Below, piece by piece: positions 52,018-63,235 of a stretch of 64,000 bases of DNA. Under the pieces are notes generated by a model, which was not told where the DNA came from, made no database searches, and was given only the letters and a program-made list of their open reading frames with translations. This DNA is from Furcasterigmium furcatum (Eukaryota; Ascomycota; Sordariomycetes; Glomerellales; Plectosphaerellaceae), in the NCBI GenBank assembly GCA_001599815.1, contig BCIA01000004.1, positions 1,366,862 to 1,430,861 on the forward strand, read 5' to 3'. Position numbers and translations under genes: made by a program. Position 1 is the first letter of the stretch. Every line of letters starts with the position of its first letter.

Positions 52018-53895
52018 ATGCTCAAGTCCAACCGTATCCTCAAGCACTTCAACGGCCAGCTTGGGCTGGCCTTTGCAGTCATTGCCATCTCGTAGGTCCC
52101 GACTCCCTACTACCAACAGCACAAGCACCACCTCGACCCTTTCCACCCCGGTTTCTCCCCGTTTCCAACGACCCCGAGGCGATAAAGTGATCTCGAGGCT
52201 GACAATAGCCGTTTACAGGACCTTCAACTACGGCTTCGACAATGCAGGCTACAGTTCGACCCAGGCCATGGAGCCGTTCCAGCGCCAGTTTGGCGAGTGG
52301 AACGAGGCTGCCGGCATGTATCGAATCCCTGCCTACTGGCTGTCCCTCTTCAACAGCTTGAACTACATCGGCTTCGCGGCTGGTGTCATCATCGGCAGCC
52401 TGATCTGCGCCCGCTGGGGACGCAGGTGGTGCATGTTCGGCATGAGTGCCTGGGCCCTTGTGCCTGCGATCATGGCCGTCACATCGGCCTCCAGGGAGCA
52501 GATCATGGCGGCGAGAATTTTGAACTGTGAGTTTTCGAATACCCAACTGGATATTGCGGCGTTCAGAGTACTGATATCCTGCGAAGATATCTATATCGGC
52601 ATGGAGCTTGCGGTCGTCCCCGTTTACCAGTCGGAGATCATGCCTAGCGAGATCCGTGGCTTTGCTGTTGGCTCCTATCAATTCAGCTTGATGGTGAGTA
52701 TCGAATCAACCCTTTGCGGAGGACTTCGACAAGACTCGATGCTTATACTTCATTAGTCCGGATCCCTGATCGTCAATGCCGTGTGCCGAGGAACCAGCAC
52801 CCTTCCGGGTAACGAGGCCTGGAAGATCCCCTTCGGTCTCTTCTTCGTCGTTCCCGTTATTGTCATGGGCATGATCTTCTTCATCCCCGAGGTCGGTGAC
52901 CACCGCGATCCTCCTTCTTCTACAGCGACTAATGTTGCATAGTCTCCCCGCTGGCTTTTGACCAAGGATCGACCCGAAGAGGCACGCGCCGCTTTGGGCA
53001 AGCTCCGTGGTGGCGTCCTCACCGAAGCCGAGATCGACGAGCAGTTCTCCTCCCTGCGATATGCGCTTGGCAATGAGCCTGAACAGGGCAAGTACATCGA
53101 GCTGTTCCAGGGCAAGAATCTGAAGCGTACCGCCATTGTTGTCGCCATGAACTTCTTCCAGCAGGCTACCGGACAGGCCTTTGCTTCTTCGTATGGCGCC
53201 ATCTTCATCCGGGATATCGGAACGGTCAACCCCTTCACTATGACTTTGGTGAACTCCATCGTCAACTTGGTCGTGTCCTTCATCGGTCTGTATCTCGTCG
53301 ACCGTCACGGACGCCGGTATGTTCCTCCTAGCCCCTGATACTCAACGCGAACTGACGCCCTGCCAGCCCCCTCCTGATGATTGGCGCAACCTGGATGTTC
53401 GCAGCCATCATAACGATGGGATCCCTCGGCACAGTCTCGAACCCGACTTTCGCCCACAAGACCGGCATCGTCTCCATGCTCACCGTCTTTGCGGCCGGCT
53501 TCGTCTTCGCCTGGGCGCCGCTGAACTACGTCGTCACGACCGAAATCCCGGCCCTGCGCCTGCGCGATGCCTCCCAGCGCACGGCGTCCATCGTCAACGT
53601 TGTCACCAGCTTCCTCGTCAACTTCAGCATCCCGTACCTGCTCTACCCCGAGTACGCCGGGCTCCAGTCGCGCGTGGGCTTCATCTTCGCGGGCATCATC
53701 GCCCTGGCCTTCGCATTCACGTACTTCTTCGTGCCGGAGTGCAAGGGCAAGTCCCTGGAGCAGATTGACCGGATGTTCAACGAGGGAGTTAGCCTGCGGA
53801 AGTTCGGCAGCTATGCCGCCGAGGAGGTCAATGCCGAGGAGGCAGGGGAGAAGGGCGTGGCTACGCTCGAGTCGAAGCACGAGGAGAAGGTCTGA
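52018..53895 (+). CDS. MFS sugar transporter (sugar porter family)
   Basis: The protein starts MLKSNRILKHFNGQLGLAF at the ATG at 52018; exon 1 ends at 52091 and exon 2 begins at 52220. About five introns separate the exons, and splicing restores a protein of about 490 residues with twelve expected helices. Family landmarks are STFNYGFDNAGYSS in helix 1, GSLICARWGRRW (the RxGRR loop), IYIGMELAVVPVYQSEIMP (PxYxSE motif), PESPRWLL, MNFFQQATGQ, LVDRHGRR and the C-terminal VPECKGKSLEQIDRMF (PE-KGKSLEEID signature). It is a plasma-membrane proton symporter for sugars; the substrate cannot be read from sequence. The acceptor at 52585 (GCGAAG) is atypical. Linkage to a beta-glucosidase and a regulator fits disaccharide or glycoside uptake. 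Confidence 0.92.
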
Positions 53896-55183
53896 TGGCC
53901 GCGTCACGCCAGAGAAGACTCATGTCTCATATTCAAGCACCATGGATTAACTTGTCTAATAATCCGAAGAACTTTTGCCCGAAAACATTTCTTGGCCCAG
54001 TTGTGCCTCCAGAGGATCTTCACCGCAGATCATGCTACTAACTTGGCTGCAAGTCGCAGCGGAATGGCGGTGAGATGGACTGAGACGATGCAGAGGCATG
54101 GCATCGGCAATTCAGCCTCGACCATATTAGGGAACCGGTTGTCCAATTATCCCTAGAGCGTACAAAACGGCGAGAGACTCGTATCCGCGTAGACAAAGCC
54201 CTCTAGAAACCTTCTGGTTGGCGTTATCTCCGCTGGCACTTCGTGTGCAGACCGGCCTCGTCATGAAGCCGCATGCTGCCGGAGAGCCCGGCTTTAGCGC
54301 GTCAACAAACGCCGCTCCCCTGCGTCGTCAACGAGTCTGGCATGACCGTCGTCATGATATGCTTGGGAGGCCAAGCGGAATTGAGACAAATGCAGGCAGT
54401 TGACGCATGTCTCGGTGAGTTCGGTGCCCAGACAGGGGGGACGGGTGGCCCCGTGGACTGGCCGCAGACCCATCATTGCTCGATGCGTGAGTCAACTGGA
54501 GGTCTTGCCTCCCGATCTGTCCTCTTGGAGTGCCTTGGCCGAGGTGTTGTCCACAATTGATACACATTCGGTACGGCGCAGCACATGGCCCCCAACGTTT
54601 TGATGCCATCGCGCCCCAAAGGGTGTAAGACAAGTCATCGCCATTGGCGGGCTGAGCCAATCCTGCATCCGTGAGCGTCAGCTCACCTGAAGAGCACCAG
54701 AGCCCAATTATATCTACATCGTGCGTGCAGAGTGCGTGCAGACCGGTTACCCGGCCCCAGACTGGCCGCAGCCAGTCCTGCTTCCAGCACATGGGTGGTG
54801 GCCGTTGGGGGCACCACAGAACAATTATATCTCTCGGCCTCAGCCGACCTCGGGGCCTGCGCGACCTGAGACCTGCGATCTTAGCCTGGTGAACTTTCTT
54901 CTGTTGAACAGAATCCCACATCTTCGATATCTTTAGTCGTTGTGGTTGGCACAGTTCAGGTGTCGAGGTCTGGTACTTTTTGTTTCGCCTCTGTGCACCA
55001 CACATTTGAGATGGGCTCGTATAAGGACGTGTGAGTCCTCGGCAACGATTTTTTATTAAAGTATTGGGCACATTACTTCGCCTTGAGTTCGTTCTCTTCA
55101 AGTCAGCCTTCTCGAGTTCCAAGATCCATTGCTTTTGCGACATTGTCACCCAGACGAGAGACACTTCTCTCTCCACAGTCATC
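53896..55183. other. Intergenic, no supported gene
   Basis: Frames on both strands (longest 277 codons, minus, 54352-55185) have no family features and reflect GC-rich sequence. Short direct repeats occur: GTGCGTGCAGA twice near 54721-54742, and two similar ACTGGCCGCAG segments near 54458 and 54762. The frame from 55031 is the 5' leader of the next gene. Confidence 0.4.
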
Positions 55184-56653
55184 ATGGCTACTCAAAATAT
55201 TCTCGAAGCCTACCCTGAGTACGAATCAACCTCCCAACTAGACGATCTCCGCACGACCGAGTACGGATACCTCGATGAGCACAAACATATCTACCTCGAC
55301 TACACCGGGTCTGGACTGGCAGCCAGATCCCAGTATCGCGCCCATGAGGCACGGCTTTCGGGAGGGGTCTTCGGAAACCCTCACTCGACAAATCCCTCCA
55401 GTCAAGCAGCAACGGACCTCGTCGACAGCGCCCGTGCGAGGGTCCTCAAACATTTCAACGCCTCTCCCGAGGAATACGTCGCCATTTTCACCCAGAATGC
55501 CTCCGGAGCTGCACGGCTCATCGGAGAATCATACCCCTTCAGCTCTCAGTCTAAGCTGGTTCTCACCTTCGACAACCATAACTCCGTCAACGGACTGCGC
55601 GAATTCGCCAGGAGCGCCGGGGCCAAGACTAGTTACATCTCCGCCGAGATGCCGGAGCTGAGGATCAACACTGGAGCCGTCATGTCAGCCCTGACAAAAC
55701 CGAAGCCGAAATGGCGAGGGTGCGGTCTTTTCTCCAGGAGGGCGCCCAAGAAGAGCGGGCTCTTCGCGTATCCCGCCCAGAGCAACTTTAGCGGCGTCCG
55801 ACATCCCTTGTCATGGGTTCCCATGGCTCAGGCGCAAGGATACGACGTCCTCCTCGATGCCGCGGCATATGTTCCCACGGCACCGCTTGACCTCTCGGAG
55901 ATCCGCCCTGAGTTCGTCATGGTTAGCTGGTACAAGGTTTTCGGCTACCCCACGGGAGTCGGGTGCCTCATCGCCCGAAAAGACGCTTTGGCGAGATTAC
56001 AGCGACCGTGGTTCTCTGGGGGCACGGTTCTGGCTGCCATTGTCGGGAATGGAATGGAGTGGCATCTGATGAACAAGAATGAGGCGGCGTTCGAGGATGG
56101 GACGGTCAACTTTCTCTCCATCCCGGACGTGGAGGTTGGGTTGGACTGGATCGCAGATCTTGGGATGCAGACAATCTCACGACGGGTTCAGTGTCTCACG
56201 GGCTGGCTTCTCGACAGGCTCTTACAGTTGCAGCACGATAACGGCGTACCGATGGCAAGACTCTACGGGCCGAAGGAGATGAAGATGCGTGGTGGGACAG
56301 TTTGCTTTAACTTCATCGACATCAGCGGAAAAGTCGTGGATGAAAGGCTCGTGGCCATAGAGTCCGCGGCAGCGGGCATCTCGCTCAGGACCGGGTGTTT
56401 CTGCAACCCCGGGGGTGGCGAGAACGCATTCGGTCTTGACGAGAAGAACTTTGAAAAGGTCATGAAGGCTCGTCCCTCATCTCCCGAAGAGGCACTCGAG
56501 CTGCTCGGCCTCGCCAGCTCGGGAGCGGTGCGGGTCTCCCTCGGACTGGCATCCACGGCGGAAGATGTCGAGATGTTCTTGAATTGGGCAGAGTCGACTT
56601 ACAAAAATCGCAGCACGTCCAGCAAGGGCCTACCCCCGCGGGGTGGGTGTTGA
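55184..56653 (+). CDS. Class V aminotransferase, molybdenum-cofactor-sulfurase-like
   Basis: This intronless protein of 489 residues resembles the NifS-like N-terminal domain of molybdenum cofactor sulfurases. Landmarks are IYLDYTGSGLAARSQ, FGNPHSTNPSSQAA, the cofactor region FTQNASGAARLIGESYPF, LTFDNHNSVNGLREFA, DVLLDAAAYVPTAPLDL, and the PLP-binding lysine in VMVSWYKVFGYPTGVGCLIA. The active-site cysteine region is ISLRTGCFCNPGG, and VRVSLGLASTAEDVEMF closes the fold. Full sulfurases of this type (HxB/ABA3) add a C-terminal MOSC domain of about 300 residues, which is absent. It is therefore a stand-alone cysteine-desulfurase-like protein and its sulfur acceptor is unknown. The ATG at 55184 was chosen because the upstream frame is leader-like. 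Confidence 0.9.
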   Translation: MATQNILEAYPEYESTSQLDDLRTTEYGYLDEHKHIYLDYTGSGLAARSQYRAHEARLSGGVFGNPHSTNPSSQAATDLVDSARARVLKHFNASPEEYVAIFTQNASGAARLIGESYPFSSQSKLVLTFDNHNSVNGLREFARSAGAKTSYISAEMPELRINTGAVMSALTKPKPKWRGCGLFSRRAPKKSGLFAYPAQSNFSGVRHPLSWVPMAQAQGYDVLLDAAAYVPTAPLDLSEIRPEFVMVSWYKVFGYPTGVGCLIARKDALARLQRPWFSGGTVLAAIVGNGMEWHLMNKNEAAFEDGTVNFLSIPDVEVGLDWIADLGMQTISRRVQCLTGWLLDRLLQLQHDNGVPMARLYGPKEMKMRGGTVCFNFIDISGKVVDERLVAIESAAAGISLRTGCFCNPGGGENAFGLDEKNFEKVMKARPSSPEEALELLGLASSGAVRVSLGLASTAEDVEMFLNWAESTYKNRSTSSKGLPPRGGC

Positions 56654-58200
56654 GATGAGCGAACCGGATGGTATCAAAAGGATGGATGGCCCACTATTGG
56701 AGTCGGTGTCAAACGGATCGTTACGGGAAGCTTGTATTATCATCTTGATCACGTGGGATGAATCGTCATGAAATTCAAAGGATCTTCACGCGTTGAGCCT
56801 CCCACCACATCCGCGGCCATCTTTGCCCATCTGGGCCCCCGGGGCCTCCCATGATCCCAGGATCACCAACCGCACACGTCAATCCATGGGTGTGTCACTT
56901 CAGCTGCCAAGAATGCGGAACGCGCATTGCGCAGCGCATCATGCACCCGATGACGGGCTCACCGTCAGAACTATCACCGGGTAAGGTGACGGTGGTCAGC
57001 ACCAAACCACTGGAATCCCCCGCACGATTGGATGGTTTCGAACCCCGTCATCATCGGTCTCTTCCACCCCCTTGGGTTAATAAGGGACGACGTAAGAGTC
57101 GATCGGGACGCACCCGGGCCAGTCGCAGCACCCCGCTTCGACAAGAGGGTATATGACAGATCACATATTGCGGTTGCGCGCATCGGCCCCTTGACCTCGA
57201 CAGCCTGAACCGGGACGTCCTCTCATGTGACAAAGATGGCGCTGGCCTCCCCGAATAAAGTATTCTTCGACCCTCAGCACCCCCGTGTTTGGGCCCTCGA
57301 ACCAAGGGCTGTATTGCCCCAAAACGCGGCGAGTCCTGTTGGGAACGCAATTGAGAGTGCAGAATCGGTCCCCGCTGCATCCCACAGTGTCTCAGACGTC
57401 GCAGGAAGATCTGTCTGAGGACCAACCGCCAAAGACGTTGTTCACCGACATCTCGACCCCCGACTTGATTCCGGACCAACTTGTTTGCCTGTCGAGAACC
57501 AAGCCCGACTTGGCGACATGTACTTCGCCTGAGACTCGCAGCTCGCTTGCCCCGGACAGCGCTTATCGGCATGCCAAGCGAACTCTTCAGCTGACAGGCA
57601 GACTGCAGGCAGGCCCTCACACCATCGCTAAGCGCAACTCCAGGTTGGTCCGTTCTGCGGGAAACTGGCTTCTGCCTGTTCCACCGGTGAGAGCAACTGC
57701 AAAGGCTGCGTCCAGCCTGTCTGCGAACTTGCGTCATGGCTGCTTGGTTGGGTGGTGCTGACCAGGACTACTGGGGGCGTGGCGTTTTCTTGCGAGGCCT
57801 GCTCCGACACGCCTCAAGCCAGGCTGAGACCGGGGTGGCCGACCTGAAGAGTCTCTTAATCAAGCGGAGCACGGAAAAAGCAATCGTTTGACTTGAATTG
57901 CGCCATTTTCAACCGAATCGCAACATGGGTTTGTGAGACAGCGAAGCAACGACCGAGCTGATCACCGCCCCAGTTCAAGCCATCTTTCCAGACCAAATCG
58001 TCGGAGACCACACCCGTCTCCCTCCTCCGCCTTCCCCGAAGCCTTGCGATCAAGAAATGGTTGCACGGCCTGCAGTCGGCGGCACATGAAGGTGGGTGAT
58101 GTAAATGGAGCGTCTCCCTATGATTGAAAGCCACAGCGAGTCGGAAGCTGCCGTCGAGGAGAACACTCCGGGCCTTGGAGACAAATGGGATATTCCTCTA

Positions 58201-58234
58201 GCTCAGCAGGTGCTTACGCTCAGCAGGTGCTTAC
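58201..58234 (+). repeat. Perfect 17-bp tandem duplication
   Basis: GCTCAGCAGGTGCTTAC is repeated exactly twice with no spacer, probably a replication-slippage duplication. Confidence 0.9.
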
Positions 58235-60561
58235 GCCTCGGAGCTCAGAATACAAGTTGCCCGCGACGCCGAGGCGTGATAAACCGCTACGGTCTAGAGA
58301 CCACGGCGACCGATGTCAGTATCAACGCCTTCTACGTCTTCCACTTTCGATGCTGCACATAGTGTAGCCAGCGTCGTATTTAAATCCCCCGAGGCCGTCT
58401 AAGTTTAGGACACTTAAGTGAGCTTTCTCGGGTTCCTTGACAGTGACGGTAGCCATGCTGCGCGGCAGAGACTCTGGGATGGTCGACGATGGGTCGGGTT
58501 CTCTCGCCTTGTCTGCGGCAAGCTGTCTTTGCTCGCTGGGCAACTCCGGCGGTCTAGAGGGTAGGCTAGATGCCTAGTCTTCCTTCTCCTCATTATATTA
58601 CTCCTCCGCACTGTAGCCTAATGTCAACAACTTGTGACTAAGCAATTATATCCTACTAATACTGCACCCTATCTTCTATAAAGTGCGGGAAGGGGTGGGA
58701 TTTACCGAAATGGCCCTTAAATAGTTGAATACCCTCTTCTGGCATCCTTCCCGCCCTTATTAGCTGGCCGGGCCGGCAAGGCGGACCATACGGAAAGGGC
58801 GTGAGTGTGAGAGGAGGGTTGTCAGCAGGGTGAGGGTGTCCTTGGGCACGATAGTGTATCAATTCCAGCAGTCTGCAGCAATCAGAAAGGTCGGATACAT
58901 GCTAATCTCTGGCCTTCCAGACACCAGGAGGGCCCACGTCGTTCCTCATACAGGAATCAGTGCTGTCCCTGAGCCCTTATTCCCGTGCCTGGCAGCGGTC
59001 GAACTAACAGTGAGCAACGTGAGTCTGCCTCGGCCCTCCTCTCGGGACCCTAGCTTAGGCTACGACTTAGTTTATATAGCTCGTTGGCTTTGGGATGACA
59101 TGATGCTACCGCGCAGCCCACTTCAAGTCTCGGGGGAAGCCCGCGGCAGCAGCCCGGAGATAGTCAGACTCCATCTTCTTCCTCTGTCTCCCGAGAATCT
59201 TTTAGATCGTGTGACAGTCTAGTATGTGCGGCGCAGAAGGTTGTGGAGCTTCAGGCTGACGTGCTTCTTAGGAGCCTCGGGATGGATGGCCAGCTTGCAT
59301 GACACGGGTATGAGTAGTCAAGGGCCTACCAGATGTTGCCTGGAGTGTACTAAATCCAGAAGACCACTAGGAGAATTGGGCTTGTAGGGGGTGCAAGGAG
59401 ACCTTGGCCGCTACAGCCTTGACCAAGACAGACGCCTGGGTGAAGAGGACCATGCTCATCGCTTGGTGCTTTGCTGGTCGTCGGACTTGCATTGCAGTGG
59501 CGATGGCTGGAAGCCTGTGATCATGCAGATGCGGAAATAGAAATGAGCCGGATTGAAGGCTCTAAAAGATGAAGAGAAATTGCGGTCGGATGAATGAGAA
59601 AAAAGAGATGTAGGGTCATTGGGCAACACTCTCAGATGGCAAAAGCTTCGAGATCCGTCTTCACCGCGGCTTTGTCAAGGAAGCCATATAGAGTGTGAAC
59701 GGTGTTGAGATAAAACGCGGCCAGGACCGGCGGAATCAGGTGCTAACTAACTCCAGGGTGGCCTTCGCCCCAAATGGATCTCTTGACGTGGGTGGGCTTG
59801 ATCTTTCGACAATGAAGAACGATTCCCCCAGAATCGAACAGATCTATATCACTAACACGAAGTGGTGTATCACAAGCGCCGGAGAGGAGAGCGTGGGTTT
59901 TGGTTAGGTACAAGGCTGATGTAGAGTGGACGACCACCTCGAGCACGACAAAAATGCCAGTCTTCTTGGTAGCCAATTGAATGCGGCACATCTCAGGCAA
60001 ATTAAAAGCAAGTGAATTGTCAAAATACTGCATGATCAGCTTGCTATTGGCGTACACTGGCTGCGCCCATATGCTCCTATTATTGGATTGGGATTGACAT
60101 GGCGCAAGTAGCATCCGAGCGACCATGGTCAAATCAGCAAGGATAGCCCAGAATAAAGACTTCAGAAATGGAAAAGGTCCAATACTTGATCATCAGCCTG
60201 ATTGACGAAAAAATTCGGCTTGTCGACAGATCGTTGAAGGTCTTGCCAGCCAGGCTCGGCTGGAACAGCCGCGACCCGTATGGACTTTTGTCATTGTGTG
60301 CATGTGCGGCTGGATCTGGCTAGGGAGTGTTGAAGGCACAGGCAGAGTAAGAATGGCTCGAGTATTTCCAGGAACGTCGAGAGAGCTTGACACCCGTTGC
60401 GACTGTGTACTACTTGATCCCCTATTGCTATCAAGATTCTGGGGTCTCGTAATACAACTTGACCAGTTGCAGGAGATGCGAAGCGAAAACTATCCATCAG
60501 GGTTCCGGAGATGGCCGCACAGCGTCGTGGGAGCTTAATATTTCCAATACCTAAAACCTTA

Positions 60562-60789
60562 CTAGTGATCATTTGCCTTGGATAGGAGAAAGCTGGTATC
60601 CTTAAAGGTCCCGTCCTGAGTCGCTACAACTACTTTATGAAGATGTGTGAACTTGTTAGCCATGGCCCACGCCAACATCTGGTTCTTCCAATAGTAACCG
60701 CCATTCTGCCCTGAGACCCCTTCATTATTTATGTTACTCCCCGGCTTCTCACGAATTTGACACGAAACGTAGACAAGATTTTGCGCCAT
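60562..60789 (-). CDS. Small hypothetical protein
   Basis: This 75-codon frame starts MAQNLVYVSCQIREKPG and contains NGGYYWKNQMLAWAMANKFTHLHKVVV. Its composition is protein-like and free of low complexity, and aromatic/aliphatic patterning suggests a folded domain. There is no signal peptide or known motif. Its 3' end overlaps another open frame (60291-60572), so a short intron near 60575 joining the two is possible. I cannot confirm expression or family. Confidence 0.35.
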   Translation of the reverse strand: MAQNLVYVSCQIREKPGSNINNEGVSGQNGGYYWKNQMLAWAMANKFTHLHKVVVATQDGTFKDTSFLLSKANDH

Positions 60790-61264
60790 TCATTCGCTCC
60801 GTAGGCTCCCTCTCGCGATGCAACTGTGGGTGACTGGGGGCGGCGGTCTGGTAAGCAGAATAGATGCCGAACCTGAGCCGGCCCAGCTGGCAGCAGCGAC
60901 GCGGATCGAGCCCAACAGGGTACAGGGGTTCTTGGACGGCGTGTCCAGCCAGCCTGGCAACCTGGATCGACGGGCGAAAAGGATGATCGCCCAGTGGGGC
61001 ACTCGCTGCGACATCATTTTCAGCTCAGTCCCCCAAACTGTGTGGCCTGGATGAGCCCATCGTGCTGCTAGTGCGCCACCCACGAGACTGGAGAGGAGAG
61101 AGTGTCTGAGCGGCTGAAATATATAAAGAGGTGGCTAGACGCCCCGGCCGCGCCTCCGTGAATGTGTCGAGTTGACCACCATTCCCACCCCAGACCCTAA
61201 CCAGTAGCTCCGAGCCGCGCCAGATCACGACCGCTGGACCTGTCCCTACGCGTTTTCCGTCGAA

Positions 61265-62082
61265 ATGTTCGCTGGGATGATGAAGGGCCCTGCGGTAGCG
61301 ATTCTGCTCGCCGGCCTAGTATGTGGCGTGGCCAGCCATCCTGACCACACCGCGGAACCAGAGACGACACCTGCTGCCAATGTCGTCGCCGCCTCCACTC
61401 GAGTGACGACCTCTTTCTACTCCTTCGTGACGACACAGATCCCCCGCGATGAAAGATCGATCGGCATGGGACTGCAGCGCGAGGGTACTGACGAGTATTG
61501 TGAGTCGCTCACTTCGGTGATTCGTGCCCATCACCAGGGCTCCCCTCGCCACCTCCTAACCAAACCATTCCAAGACTGGCTCTACTGCATCGACAACCCC
61601 TTCACAACCAAGAGCGGGTTCGCCGGCTGCGGCACCGACGACTTGTACACAGCCTGCTCGGGTCGTGTGGCGACGGGAATCGACGGTGGAGAAATACTAT
61701 GGTACGAAACGCAACAGCCTTGCCCTCTCCTCCTCCCGGAATGCGAACCGGCTACTGTGGCGGTGACTGACCGACTCTCGCCAGCGACCACCAGTGCGTC
61801 ACCCACAAGGTTTTTGCAGACCTCGACGTTACCACTTTTACACCTCTTATTGGCTGCGGAAAGGGTACCTCCACGATGAACTTGGTGCGCACGTCAACAG
61901 GAACGCGATCGCCTTCGACAAATGAGGCATCGGCCACGGCTGTTGACTCCGCCTCTGGGGCCTCATCTGCGACCGAGTCTGCCTCAACGACCGACTCTTC
62001 AGGGCACACACTGCGAATCAGCTTTCCATACGTCATTGGCGTTGGCCTTGTCGCGGCAGTGCAGCTTCTACAATCTGTTTAG
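61265..62082 (+). CDS. Predicted GPI-anchored cell-surface protein
   Basis: Three exons join by two introns (GTGAGT at about 61500 to CCAAG at about 61570; GTACGA at about 61701 to GCCAG at about 61784). They give a protein of about 215 residues. A signal peptide (MKGPAVAILLAGLVCGVAS) is followed by a cysteine-bearing domain: EYYWLYCIDNPF, GFAGCGTDDLYTACSG, EILCDHQCVTHKVF and LIGCGKGTS. A serine/threonine-rich stalk (SASGASSATESASTTDSSG) and a C-terminal hydrophobic tail (FPYVIGVGLVAAVQLL) follow, the layout of a GPI-anchored wall or membrane protein. The six to seven cysteines suggest a small disulfide-stabilised domain. No named family is recognised. Confidence 0.78.
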
Positions 62083-62185
62083 GTGAGAGCCACCTTTCTA
62101 TAAAAGATCGTCGCCTCGCGGCCCTCGCAGGGGCTCTTTTTTAAAGATGTAACTGGGTAGACTTGGAGTAGATAATACTAGATAA

Positions 62186-62605
62186 TTAAATACGTCTCGA
62201 TGTAGCCTCGAAGCAGATAAATATACTCTCCGTATCTGATTTAACTGCTCTGATTGCAGCGCTGTCTGGGACGAACTCCTTCAGGGCATCCCCAATGGAA
62301 TGGGACGAGAGAGGACCCTGAATTGATGCACCAAGCCTCAGATCTGCATGCCTCCCGCACTTCTCCAGGCCAAGATCGGCGCAAGGCTTAGCGCTGATTG
62401 CCAAGATGCGGATTGCTTCGCTGGAATTGAGCGACCCTGATTGGGTTTGAGTTGGTGATCTTGGATCATTTGCGGGTCTCTCCGCGTATCTTCCAAGGGC
62501 ATCACGGAATAGGAAAAGCGACTTGAGGAATACGGTCCCAATCATGATGGCGATGGCGTCACGGGCTGTTACTCTGAGAATCCAATGCTGCATATAAGAT
62601 GCCAT
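62186..62605 (-). CDS. Hypothetical protein with one membrane segment
   Basis: This 139-residue frame starts MASYMQHWILRVTARDA, with a hydrophobic segment AIAIMIGTVFLKSLFLF near residues 19-35 and a mainly polar remainder (EAIRILAISAKPCADLGLEKCG, DALKEFVPDSAAIRAVKSD). The ATG at 62605 was preferred because it places the hydrophobic segment near the N-terminus. It is divergent from the MGNC protein gene, 161 bp between starts. No family is recognised. Confidence 0.45.
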   Translation of the reverse strand: MASYMQHWILRVTARDAIAIMIGTVFLKSLFLFRDALGRYAERPANDPRSPTQTQSGSLNSSEAIRILAISAKPCADLGLEKCGRHADLRLGASIQGPLSSHSIGDALKEFVPDSAAIRAVKSDTESIFICFEATSRRI

Positions 62606-62766
62606 GATTGCCGGGTTGATCGATGATGAGATGTGAGGCCAACTCATGCAACTCATCAAAACCATTCAACCATTACCAAATCTCAAACAACTTCTCATCT
62701 CCAAAACCAGAACAACCTCAACCAAACACCACTCTCAAAGACCTTCAAAATACCACCTCAGTCATC

Positions 62767-63048
62767 ATGGGCAATTGTATGAGCATGTCAGGCGACTACC
62801 AGATGTGGGGATATCTCGACGACGGCAAGGGCTGGACAGCCCGTCCCAAGTCCGAGTACATGACCTCTCCCGACTACAACAGAGAGCTACGGCACCAGCT
62901 GCGCGCCGAGCGCAAGGCGGCCGCGGCGGAAAGACTACATAATAAGCACCTGTATCAAAACATGGGACGTCAGAAGATGCACCACCAAAATAGGCATCAC
63001 CAGGGGATGCCGCCCCAGAACATGTATCAGCAGCCTCCATGGCATTGA
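62767..63048 (+). CDS. Small protein with N-terminal MGNC lipidation motif
   Basis: This intronless protein of 93 residues begins MGNCMSMSGDYQMWGY. Gly2 followed by Asn-Cys is the classic signal for N-myristoylation with palmitoylation at Cys4, so attachment to the inner face of the plasma membrane is expected. The middle is charged and helical (RELRHQLRAERKAAAAERLHNKH) and the C-terminus is rich in His, Gln, Met and Pro (MHHQNRHHQGMPPQNMYQQPP), which could bind metal ions. A long A/C-rich leader without upstream ATG in context (62650-62766) supports this start. No family is recognised. Confidence 0.72.
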   Translation: MGNCMSMSGDYQMWGYLDDGKGWTARPKSEYMTSPDYNRELRHQLRAERKAAAAERLHNKHLYQNMGRQKMHHQNRHHQGMPPQNMYQQPPWH

Positions 63049-63235
63049 GAGAACTCAACGCCGGGATTGGAGTTTTTGCAGCGATCGATAGATACCATTT
63101 GCGGGAAGACTGCTCAATCATTTTCTAGAAGAGAAGGTATAGAATCTAGATGCGCCGATGCCGCCGCGAGAGAAATAGAGCCATGTATAACATTCATCAT
63201 AATCGCGTTACGCCCCGTACTCCCAGACCTGCAAA

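Larger units (their letters stand above)
56654..61264. other. Gene-poor stretch with relic-like sequence
   Basis: These 4.6 kb contain no recognised gene. A 158-codon plus-strand frame (57285-57761) and others overlap antisense frames and have no family features. From about 58560 to 59220 the base use changes (frequent CTA, TTATAT, TAGCTT), as often seen in old transposon remains, but no inverted repeat or reverse-transcriptase motif is found. A 17-bp tandem duplication lies at 58201-58234. A small minus-strand frame at 60562-60789 is listed separately. A 79-codon plus frame at 60818-61054 is unsupported. Confidence 0.4.

Noticed and set aside
54352..55185. 277-codon minus-strand frame
   Set aside because: It has no family features, is rich in R, P and W from GC-rich DNA, and overlaps the leader of the aminotransferase gene.
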